From NCBI GenBank assembly GCA_019694615.1, contig JAIBBP010000281.1, forward strand, positions 34,806 through 98,805: a stretch of 64,000 nt of DNA, in the 5' to 3' direction. The notes beneath the pieces were generated by a model, which did no database searches, had not been told where the DNA came from, and was given only the letters and a program-made list of their open reading frames with translations. This stretch comes from Microthrixaceae bacterium. GTDB taxonomy: Bacteria; Actinomycetota; Acidimicrobiia; Acidimicrobiales; Microtrichaceae. A program made the position numbers and the translations under genes. Below are positions 43,909 through 50,609 of this stretch, one piece after another (position 1 is the first letter of the stretch; every line of letters starts with the position of its first letter).

Positions 43909-44604
43909 TCACGCGAACTCGGCTGCCTCAGCCTCCGACGGAACCAGGACCGTGGATCCCTCGCTCAAACGCATGGGGTCGTCGATCCCGTTCGCGACGG
44001 CCAACGCCCTCCAGAACGTCGGGGTGCCATACTCCTGGTGGGAGATCGACGCCAGCGAGTCCCCGGGGCATACGATGTGGCTCCGCTGCGACGTCAATGA
44101 TCCCGACGTCGGGTTCTGCTTGGGGAGGGTCTTTGACACCTCCTGGAGTTGGACGGTGCACACGGCGCGGATCGGAGTCCCATCCGGGTTGAACATCGTG
44201 TACTTGACCTGCACCTGCTTCACGACGGCTCGCAGGGGCGTCGCTCGTCCCCAACCGAAGAGGACGATGGGCGGCTGCGGGCGATTTCGGAAGACCGTTT
44301 CCTCGGTCGGGGTGACGCAATCGAACAGCAGCTTGATGTTCTTGGTGATCGGCTCCGACGGCGCCTCGGATGCGTCGAGGAACATCTCGAGTGACATGGA
44401 GGCGGGTTCTGAACCCTGGAACTCCGCGGTCGGGGCGTCGTTGGGGCTGCGGGCCTGGTTGGTCTTCCACGACACCGACTTCTGGATCGTGTACTCCTTC
44501 GGGTTGAACTGGAAGCGGATCTGATCGATCTCGGAGCCGCCGGTCGCCGAGTCCGGCTGCATGATCGTCAGATAGGCCTTCTCAAGACTGGAACTCAACG
44601 CCAC
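43909..44604 (-). CDS. LysM-containing tube-initiator/cap protein (Afp7-like)
   Basis: A 231-residue protein. The N-terminal domain (RFQFNPKEYTIQKSVSWKTN, SMSLEMFLDA, PQPPIVLFGWGR) is the contractile-injection tube family found between the VgrG hub and inner tube. Residues ~180-225 form a LysM module (HIVCPGDSLASISHQEYGTPTFWRALA, VLVPSE), here probably a structural ring contact rather than a peptidoglycan anchor. The GTG start at 44604 gives MALSSSLEKAYL. It sits between the second tube gene and the VgrG gene, as in Afp/PVC clusters. Confidence 0.87.
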   Translation of the reverse strand: MALSSSLEKAYLTIMQPDSATGGSEIDQIRFQFNPKEYTIQKSVSWKTNQARSPNDAPTAEFQGSEPASMSLEMFLDASEAPSEPITKNIKLLFDCVTPTEETVFRNRPQPPIVLFGWGRATPLRAVVKQVQVKYTMFNPDGTPIRAVCTVQLQEVSKTLPKQNPTSGSLTSQRSHIVCPGDSLASISHQEYGTPTFWRALAVANGIDDPMRLSEGSTVLVPSEAEAAEFA

Positions 44605-44613
44605 GTCCGCTCC

Positions 44614-45045
44614 TCACGCGTTCCCGAGGAAGCCGTGGTGGGCGAGCTCGAGGGTCTCGGTCGCGACTTTGGCCGAGTCGACGCTCAGCTGCGGGCCGGA
44701 CCACTTGACGGGTAGGACGTCTCGGAGGGTCCACGTCGCGACGGCCTCGCCGTTGGGCCGTTGGGCGACGATCTGAGCGCTCGTTCGGACGATGGCCTCG
44801 GCCATGGTGGCGAACCATCTGGCAACCTCACCGCTGTCACGGTTCACCGGTCTCGTCAGTTTGATGTTCGAGTACTTGATCCGTCCGGCGAGCAGGTGGA
44901 CGAAGTTGTTGTTGCCACCCTCCTCACGCGATTCGACGGTGACCTCGAACCCGAGGCCTTCACAGCTCGTGAACGACCCGAGGGCGTGGCCGTCCACGGT
45001 CACGGAGAAGAAGAGGCTGATGGCGGGGTCATCGAGATCGGGCAC
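44614..45045 (-). CDS. Contractile system tube protein 2 (phage tail gp19-like)
   Basis: A 143-residue Hcp-like tube protein: PDLDDPAISLFFSVTVDGHALGSFTSCEGLGFEV and GGNNNFVHLLAGRIKYSNIKLTRPV, ending with TWTLRDVLPVKWSGPQLSV. The family polymerises into the inner tube or its adaptor ring. The GTG start 45045 has a strong ribosome site (GAGAGGAGAACC); the open frame before it has arginine-rich translation unlike the family. It differs clearly from the first tube protein, so it is probably the specialised ring (Afp5-like) next to the LysM protein. Confidence 0.88.
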   Translation of the reverse strand: MPDLDDPAISLFFSVTVDGHALGSFTSCEGLGFEVTVESREEGGNNNFVHLLAGRIKYSNIKLTRPVNRDSGEVARWFATMAEAIVRTSAQIVAQRPNGEAVATWTLRDVLPVKWSGPQLSVDSAKVATETLELAHHGFLGNA

Positions 45046-45065
45046 GGTTCTCCTCTCGCGGTATC

Positions 45066-47102
45066 TCAGATCCTCAGGTCGCCGGCACGCCCGGCCCGCT
45101 CCCGGTCGCGTCGCAGTTCGGTACGCCACTGATCGCGGATGCGTGGGTAGATGCGCCGCGCCAGGCGGTCAAGCTGATCGTCGGACATCGTGGTGCTGTT
45201 GAGGGCGGCTATGCCGATGGACTCAGTCGGGCGCGTGCTTTGCGAACCGTCGACGCCGATCGGCGCTGACGGTTCGGCGTCGCCGACGAGCTCCAACGTC
45301 GGAGTGCCATCGGTGGCCCCGATCTTCACGTCCGGCTGCGGTGCGGCGCTCCGGAATGGCGACGGCAGCGAGAAGTCTGTCGCCGCGGTGAGAAGCGAAA
45401 CGGAGGGAGGTTCTGCCGGTTGCGGGCTCGCGAGGTTCGTTGGTGGCCGTTGCAGTCCTATCGGGTTCGTCTGTGCCAGGTTCGTCTGTGCCAGGTTCGC
45501 TTGTGTCGGGTTCGCTCGCGCGGGCGGTTCTGGGCTCCGCGACGCGATCGGCGTCCATGTGCTCAGGCCCACGCTCGAGATCAAAGCCGCCCTGCTCGGG
45601 GTAGCGACCGGTCCTCCGCTATGCGAATGCGTGATCACCGGTGGCCGGTGATCGGCCAGGAGCGCTGAGCGTTGGACGCCGGCCGAAGGGGGGCGGATAG
45701 CAGCGGCGATTCCGGCGGTGGGGCTGCGGTCCATGATCGTCGCCGCCCTAGGAGTGGTCGGCGCCTCGGTGAGAGCCGACGGAGTCCTCTTTCGGCTGCG
45801 CTCGGGCGCTCGGGCCGGGGCGGTGTCGTCCGTCGGAGAGTCGAAATCCGGTGGGCTGGACGAGGCGGACGCGAGGTCGTCTGGTTCGACGACTACCAGG
45901 GGGTCGCGCTGCGCCAGGACCGGAGCCACGCGACCTGGCGCGAAGGTTTCTGGCGTCGAGTGTGGTGAGTCGACGGATGAGGCTGCCGGGCGAGTTGCCG
46001 GTGCTTGCATTTGGACGGGCGATTTCTGGCGGGCCGACGTGCCCAGCCCGATCGTTGGGGGGGTATGCAGGTCGGTCGGGAGAAGGCCGCTCGTTTCAAC
46101 GTTGGGCTGAGCCTCGCCGGGTTCGCCGGCCGTCGTGATACTCGGATGCGTACCGCCGAGCAGCGGTGCCTTCACGTTCTGGGTGATCGCCTCAACGGTG
46201 AAGGCGTTCGATTCGCTGCTGATCGGCAGCGGGGGGACAGCGGGGGTCGGTGCGCCGCGCACGATCAGTGGCTTTGCTACCGGCTGCGTTGATGGGCGCG
46301 CGGAACCGAGGGTCTCGACGTTCGGCTGTGCAGTCCGCTCGGATATGACCTCAAGTGAGTGTGCGGGGGGCAGTGGTTTGAGCGTTGTTCGTTGGAGCGG
46401 TGCTCCCAACCCGATTCGTCGGGGTGTGTGCGGGGTTGCTTCGGTGCGGTCGAGCTGTGGCGGGTTCGGCTGTGGCGGGCCGGCCTCGGCCACCAAAGGT
46501 GTCGTCAGGTCGGTGTCGCCCAGCAATGGGGCCGTATCCTCGTGGGCCCGATGGCGGTCGAGTAACGACACATCGCCAGTATCCTCGTTGGCGGTGTTCT
46601 CGCTCACGCGACGTTCGATCGGTTGAAGCGAGACGCGCTGAGTTGGTGCCGGCGCGGGGAGTGACAGGCGCGGCAAGCCGACAGTGTCGGCGGCGATGAG
46701 GCTCCGCGAGACGGCCGGCCTTGCCTCGCCCGGGGTCGTCGCTGACACCCAAGTCCGCAGACCCCGCGCGGCCGGGTCGCGGGTCTTGACGAGGCGATCG
46801 ATGACCCCGTGCGACTCGCGCTGAACGGGTGCTGTCAGTGGCGGAGCGCTGGCTGCTGCCACGAGTCCCGCAGGTGCATCGTGTGTGACGAGATGGCCGA
46901 GCGGTTCGAGAAACCGCGGGACAGTGTGAGCGCTCAGCGCCGCGGTGAAAGCGGACGTCGACGCCACCGGTCGTAGTGGCGCCACTGTGCGCTGGATCGG
47001 CGGTAGAGACCGCCAGGCGTCGAAGGGTGGAGAGGTGCTGAGCTCCGCTGTCGACCGACCACTGCCCAGAGCGTTGCGGCGAGCGAACCTCCACCAGCGC
47101 AT
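45066..47102 (-). CDS. Long disordered Pro/Thr-rich eCIS protein with conserved C-terminal helix
   Basis: A 678-residue protein, mostly Pro, Ala, Thr, Ser and Arg without hydrophobic core. Three degenerate ~100-residue repeats end in motifs such as VGLPRLSLPAPAPTQR, RIGLGAPLQRTTLKPLPPA and TIGLGTSARQKSPVQMQAP. A QTNLA tandem repeat follows near residues 525-545. Only the end looks folded: DDQLDRLARRIYPRIRDQWR-type helix, which I associate with eCIS cluster proteins. Its position, between DUF6760 and the second tube gene, fits a particle component; the disordered body could act as a length ruler or tether (inference). The ATG overlaps the DUF6760 stop (TGATG). Confidence 0.65.
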   Translation of the reverse strand: MRWWRFARRNALGSGRSTAELSTSPPFDAWRSLPPIQRTVAPLRPVASTSAFTAALSAHTVPRFLEPLGHLVTHDAPAGLVAAASAPPLTAPVQRESHGVIDRLVKTRDPAARGLRTWVSATTPGEARPAVSRSLIAADTVGLPRLSLPAPAPTQRVSLQPIERRVSENTANEDTGDVSLLDRHRAHEDTAPLLGDTDLTTPLVAEAGPPQPNPPQLDRTEATPHTPRRIGLGAPLQRTTLKPLPPAHSLEVISERTAQPNVETLGSARPSTQPVAKPLIVRGAPTPAVPPLPISSESNAFTVEAITQNVKAPLLGGTHPSITTAGEPGEAQPNVETSGLLPTDLHTPPTIGLGTSARQKSPVQMQAPATRPAASSVDSPHSTPETFAPGRVAPVLAQRDPLVVVEPDDLASASSSPPDFDSPTDDTAPARAPERSRKRTPSALTEAPTTPRAATIMDRSPTAGIAAAIRPPSAGVQRSALLADHRPPVITHSHSGGPVATPSRAALISSVGLSTWTPIASRSPEPPARANPTQANLAQTNLAQTNPIGLQRPPTNLASPQPAEPPSVSLLTAATDFSLPSPFRSAAPQPDVKIGATDGTPTLELVGDAEPSAPIGVDGSQSTRPTESIGIAALNSTTMSDDQLDRLARRIYPRIRDQWRTELRRDRERAGRAGDLRI
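45464..45523. repeat. Four 15-nt tandem repeats inside the Pro-rich eCIS gene
   Basis: Units at 45464, 45479, 45494 and 45509. The first two are identical; the later ones diverge. On the coding (minus) strand they encode a QTNLA/QANLA pentapeptide array in NPTQANLAQTNLAQTNPIG. In-frame length means copy number could vary without frameshift. Confidence 0.75.
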
Positions 47103-47260
47103 CAGTGCGATCCCTGCGACCGGGCATTGATGTGCAGGATGTCGTCGATGTACTGGCGGCGGCGGGGGTGTTCGAGGTCGAGGATCTCGTCTGCCGACCA
47201 GTGAAAGTGGTACGCGATGAACGCGACATCCTCATACAGCGAGGAAGCGCTGTGGATCAC
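47102..47260 (-). CDS. DUF6760 family small eCIS protein
   Basis: A 52-residue protein: SLYEDVAFIAYHFHWSADEI then LDLEHPRRRQYIDDI. The YEDVAFIAYHFHW and EHPRRR elements match DUF6760, small helical proteins encoded just after tail-assembly genes in actinobacterial contractile clusters. The order is like phage, where the gpE/gpG-like assembly chaperones are a pair. The GTG start 47260 overlaps the stop of the assembly gene (GTGA), and its own stop overlaps the Pro-rich gene start. The longer open frame from 47320 overlaps the assembly gene and is not used. Confidence 0.78.
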   Translation of the reverse strand: MIHSASSLYEDVAFIAYHFHWSADEILDLEHPRRRQYIDDILHINARSQGSH

Positions 47261-47709
47261 GATTCCCCCAAGCGACCACCGGCGAGGTCCACCGAGAACT
47301 CCGCGTTGCACGCGGGGCATGCCACCGCGGCACGCGTGTGCCCCTCCTGATTGACTCGCCTGTAAAGATCCTGAAGGAAGGCGAGGTCGGACGCGAACAG
47401 GTTCTCCACGACTCCCGGGTGGATGTCGTCGTCGTTGAGCGTTCCCAGATGGGTGACCACTCGGGCAAGTAGCACGACGGTCAGGTAGGCAGGGTTCTCC
47501 TTCACCCTGTCGTCGTGGAGCGGCATGAGTTCGTCACGCGCCGTCGCCAATCGCATCCGGCCCAAACGGTGCACCGCTCCGGCGCGATCGACGTAACCAC
47601 GCGGGAGTTCGAACTCGAACTCGGTTCGCATGGTGCCGGAGTCGGCCGCGATCGACTCGGCGGAACCGTCGGCGCCGGGGCGAACGAGTGTGGGGGCACT
47701 CCGCCGCAT
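47257..47709 (-). CDS. Phage-type tail assembly protein with zinc-ribbon end
   Basis: A 150-residue protein. The middle TEFEFELPRGYVDRAGAVHR and GRMRLATARDELMPLHDDRV with LTVVLLARVVTHLGTL is typical of the tail assembly family encoded after the tube gene in eCIS. The C-terminus AACPACNAEFSVDL-like VACPACNAEFSVDLAGG has one CxxC knuckle, half a zinc ribbon, suggesting dimerisation or a bound metal. It is coupled to the tube gene before (TGATG) and to DUF6760 after. It is probably an assembly factor rather than a large particle part. Confidence 0.82.
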   Translation of the reverse strand: MRRSAPTLVRPGADGSAESIAADSGTMRTEFEFELPRGYVDRAGAVHRLGRMRLATARDELMPLHDDRVKENPAYLTVVLLARVVTHLGTLNDDDIHPGVVENLFASDLAFLQDLYRRVNQEGHTRAAVACPACNAEFSVDLAGGRLGES

Positions 47710-48152
47710 CAGCCGGGCTCACAGCCCTCGTGGGTGATGACGAGCTTCTCCGTGAGAACGCTGGTATCGCCGGCCTTCATCGTGCCGATCTCGAGGCTCT
47801 TGGGCCACGCGTTGGTGAGCTTGTAACGCTTGATCTCTGCGCCCATGAAGTCGTACATGATCACGGACCCGCCTTTGCGACTCGCTGCCATATCTCCAAA
47901 AAGGGTCTTCTTGATCCAGTCCTCGAACGATGAGTCGTCCGTGACGCCGCGGGTGAGGGTGATCTCGCCGGCCTTCGGTCGCCCCGGCAGCTTCTTGTTG
48001 ACGTACTTGCCGTCAGCCGTGTTGTGCTTCAACTCAATGGCGTCGGTTTCCATCTTCAGCCCAGAAACCTCCTGGATCTGCTTGATGACGACGCCGTCGA
48101 ATTCGAAGCCGAACGACCAGCCGACGCTGGTGTCGAGATCGGGCAGTGGCAT
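47709..48152 (-). CDS. Contractile system main inner-tube protein (Afp1/gp19-like)
   Basis: A 147-residue tube protein: VGWSFGFEFDGVVIKQIQEVSGLKMETDAIELKHNTADGKYVNKKLPGRPKAGEITLTRG matches the T4 gp19/Hcp-like family. Hexamers stack into the tube carrying the payload. ATG 48152 has ribosome site GAGGA. It directly follows the sheath gene (51 nt) and is thus the partner of the sheath, while the second tube protein lies near the hub. Confidence 0.92.
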   Translation of the reverse strand: MPLPDLDTSVGWSFGFEFDGVVIKQIQEVSGLKMETDAIELKHNTADGKYVNKKLPGRPKAGEITLTRGVTDDSSFEDWIKKTLFGDMAASRKGGSVIMYDFMGAEIKRYKLTNAWPKSLEIGTMKAGDTSVLTEKLVITHEGCEPG

Positions 48153-48203
48153 GGGGTCCTCCTCGGGACGGGCTCTGGATTGGTGGATCGACCTGCGGTG
48201 CGA

Positions 48204-49757
48204 CTACTCGCTGACGATGCTCGTGCCGCCGGAGAACTGTGACAGTCGGAACACGACGAACTCTGCGGGCTTGACGGGTGCCACGCCGATCTCACAGATC
48301 ACCTGTCCTGCATCGATCGATTCCGCCGGGTTCGTCTCGTCGTCGCATTTCACGTAGAAGGCTTCGTCGGGGTTGAGCCCGAACAGGGCACCTTTGCGCC
48401 ACTCCATTGCCAGGAACGCTGAGAGCGTGCGCCGGATCTTCGCCCACAGCGCCGGGTCGTTCGGCTCGAACACAACCCATTGGGTGCCGTTCAGGATCGA
48501 CTCCTCCAGGTAGTTGAAAAGCCGTCGGACGTTCAAGTAGCGCCATGCCGGGTCGCTCGACAACGTCCGGGCCCCCCACACCCTGACACCGCGCCCGGGA
48601 AATGAGCGGATGCAGTTGATGCCGACAGGGTTGAGCTGATCGTGCTCGTTCTTGGTGATCTGGAGTTCCAGTCCGACGGCCCCGCGGACCACCTCGTTCG
48701 CCGGAGCCTTGTGAACCCCTCGGGTGTCGTCGTTGCGGCCCCAGATCCCCGCCATGTGCCCGCTCGGTGGCACGTAGACGCTCTCGGCTGCTATCGGGTC
48801 GAACACCTTCAACCACGGCCAGTAGAGCGCGGCGTACTTGGAGTCGTAACCGGCCTTGTCGACGCGCCATTCCTGGATCTGCTGAGCGTTCAGTCCCGGC
48901 GGAGGGTCGAGGATCGCCACCCGGTCGCCCATCAGTTCGCAATGGGCGATCATCGCCAACTGCACGGCCTGCACGCCTTCGAGGTCGACGACTCCAGCTT
49001 GATACGCCGCCATCAGGTCGGGAACCGCGAGCATCGTCACGGCGTCGACCGCTTCGAGTCCTGCGAAGCCGGTGCGATCGCCGACGTTACCGATGTAGTC
49101 GTCGGGGGTGACACGAACTGGTGCGGGTCCGGCTCCGCCGGCGAAAGCCACCTCTCCGCGAGCGGGTGCCTCGATCGCTCCGGCCGACTCCTCGATGCGG
49201 ATCAGCTGGGACTGCTGGTTGACGAGCGTGCGGACGTTCTGCCGGCCGCGCCGCGAGGTGAGATTGTCGAACTGCTCGACGATGTCGCCGCGGCGCTTGA
49301 CCACGAGCTTGAATGGCTGGTCGGAGGGGCTCGCCGACTCGCCCTCTGCCGTAGGCGAGGCAGCGCTGCCGTCGCTGATTTCGACGGTGAGGTCGTTGCC
49401 ATCCGGACCGGGAGCGGCGGCGGAGATCCGAAACGACGAACCGCCGCCGTCACCGAGTGCAGGCGGCTCGGCGAAGGCAACCGGCGCAGCGCCGTCGCCA
49501 CCGATCCGGACGATGTAGCAGGCCCCTCCGCCATTCTGGAAGAACGCGAACACGGCGTGTGCGAGATAGGACCCTTCGAGGAACGAGCCGAAGGAGGATA
49601 CGTACTGACTCCAGTTGGTCACGAGCGTCGGCTGGTTGAATGGGCCGGCCTCGGCGAGCCCGACGAATCCGGCGACCGCGGTGCCGACCCCCTCGATCGG
49701 TCGCGAGCCCGAGTCGACCTCCTCGACGTACACACCGGGCGAGAGGTAAGTGGGCAT
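48204..49757 (-). CDS. Contractile sheath protein (Afp2-4/phage tail sheath)
   Basis: A 517-residue sheath protein heading the structural operon. The N-terminus PTYLSPGVYVEEVDSGSRPI and VAGFVGLAEAGPFNQPTLVT, and the C-terminal LNVRRLFNYLEESILNGTQWVVFEPNDPALW are family signatures. The inserted middle domain (about 95-210) lies on the particle's outside. Contraction of the sheath drives the tube. ATG 49757 has ribosome site AAGGAGG; the 85 codons in the open frame before it are not sheath-like. There is only one sheath gene, whereas Afp/PVC have three, as in Streptomyces-type systems. Confidence 0.94.
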   Translation of the reverse strand: MPTYLSPGVYVEEVDSGSRPIEGVGTAVAGFVGLAEAGPFNQPTLVTNWSQYVSSFGSFLEGSYLAHAVFAFFQNGGGACYIVRIGGDGAAPVAFAEPPALGDGGGSSFRISAAAPGPDGNDLTVEISDGSAASPTAEGESASPSDQPFKLVVKRRGDIVEQFDNLTSRRGRQNVRTLVNQQSQLIRIEESAGAIEAPARGEVAFAGGAGPAPVRVTPDDYIGNVGDRTGFAGLEAVDAVTMLAVPDLMAAYQAGVVDLEGVQAVQLAMIAHCELMGDRVAILDPPPGLNAQQIQEWRVDKAGYDSKYAALYWPWLKVFDPIAAESVYVPPSGHMAGIWGRNDDTRGVHKAPANEVVRGAVGLELQITKNEHDQLNPVGINCIRSFPGRGVRVWGARTLSSDPAWRYLNVRRLFNYLEESILNGTQWVVFEPNDPALWAKIRRTLSAFLAMEWRKGALFGLNPDEAFYVKCDDETNPAESIDAGQVICEIGVAPVKPAEFVVFRLSQFSGGTSIVSE

Positions 49758-49896
49758 GTGGCCTCCTTGCGGATCGTGTCGCCGTCGCTTGTCGGCGCGT
49801 GGCCCCAGCGTGCGCCGTGGCCCTCGGCCCCACAACGTCCGATCGTCCACCCTTTGGGGCGGGATCGGCTGCCCGAAGGGGTACATCACGTTGCTC

Positions 49897-49923
49897 GCTG
49901 AGTGGGTTGGGACGACACTCAGC
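49897..49923. promoter_or_regulatory. Inverted repeat just upstream of the DUF4157 gene
   Basis: GCTGAGTG (49897-49904) and its complement CACTCAGC (49916-49923) are separated by 11 nt, and the second arm ends 2 nt before ATG 49926. It lies in the 168-nt divergent region between sheath and DUF4157 genes. It could be an operator or, as RNA, a hairpin that hides the start codon. A GTGGCCC direct repeat (49799, 49817) lies nearer the sheath gene. Confidence 0.35.
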
Positions 49924-49925
49924 TC

Positions 49926-50609
49926 ATGGAGCGTCTGATCGCTGAGCACGACGTCTCGTACCGGCCGAAGGCTGTGGCATCGCCTGCCCAGAGAGCGAGC
50001 GGTGTCGAGCACCTGCAGCGGACGCTGGGCAACGCCGGCGTCGGGCTGGCATTGCAGCGCGATCGCGCCGAAGGCGAGGAAGCAGGCGCGACATCGCCGG
50101 TGCTCGGCGTCATCGGCCGGGGTAGCGGGTCACCGCTCGACCCCGATGTACGGAGTGACATGGAGGCGAGCCTCGGTGCCGACTTCAGCGACGTTCGCGT
50201 CCATACGGGCGGGTCGGCCGCAGAGTCCGCCAGCGCTGTCGGAGCTAGGGCATACACCGTCGGCAACGAGATCGTGTTCAACGACGGTGCCTACGCGCCC
50301 GATTCGCATGACGGCCGCAAGACCCTGGCCCATGAGCTGACTCACGTCGTCCAGCAACGGTCGGGTCCCGTCGACGCGACGCCAACCGGCGACGGGATCG
50401 CCGTCAGCGACCCGGGTGACCGGTTCGAACGCGAGGCCGTGGCCACATCCGAACGGGTGGTGGCACGCGACGCCGCGCCCGCTGTCCTCGGGCCGGCAGC
50501 GAGCGTTCAGCGCGACGCAGCCCCGGAAGAAGACGAGGAAGCGGACGTGCAGATGCTCCAGCGCCAGGAGGACGAGGTGCCTGAGGAGGAGGAGATGCCG
50601 GCAGGATGA
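49926..50609 (+). CDS. DUF4157 protein with HELTH metalloprotease-like motif (eCIS-associated)
   Basis: A 227-residue protein. The DUF4157 domain (about 68-148) has PLDPDVRSDMEASLGADFSD, VRVHTGGSAAESASAVGARA and AHELTHVVQQRSG with the HExxH pair H136/E137/H140. N-terminal residues 29-44 (HLQRTLGNAGVGLALQR) and the tail (VQMLQRQEDEVPEEEEMPAG) are eCIS-typical. DUF4157 proteins occur with contractile systems and may be cargo, protease or adaptor. I prefer ATG 49926; another ATG 8 codons earlier lies within the inverted repeat. Its stop overlaps the start of the 1171-residue gene (ATGA), so the two are made together. Confidence 0.85.
   Translation: MERLIAEHDVSYRPKAVASPAQRASGVEHLQRTLGNAGVGLALQRDRAEGEEAGATSPVLGVIGRGSGSPLDPDVRSDMEASLGADFSDVRVHTGGSAAESASAVGARAYTVGNEIVFNDGAYAPDSHDGRKTLAHELTHVVQQRSGPVDATPTGDGIAVSDPGDRFEREAVATSERVVARDAAPAVLGPAASVQRDAAPEEDEEADVQMLQRQEDEVPEEEEMPAG

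Noticed and set aside
45464..45523. CRISPR-like repeats
   Set aside because: The repeats are 15 nt, directly adjacent without spacers, in frame inside a coding gene.
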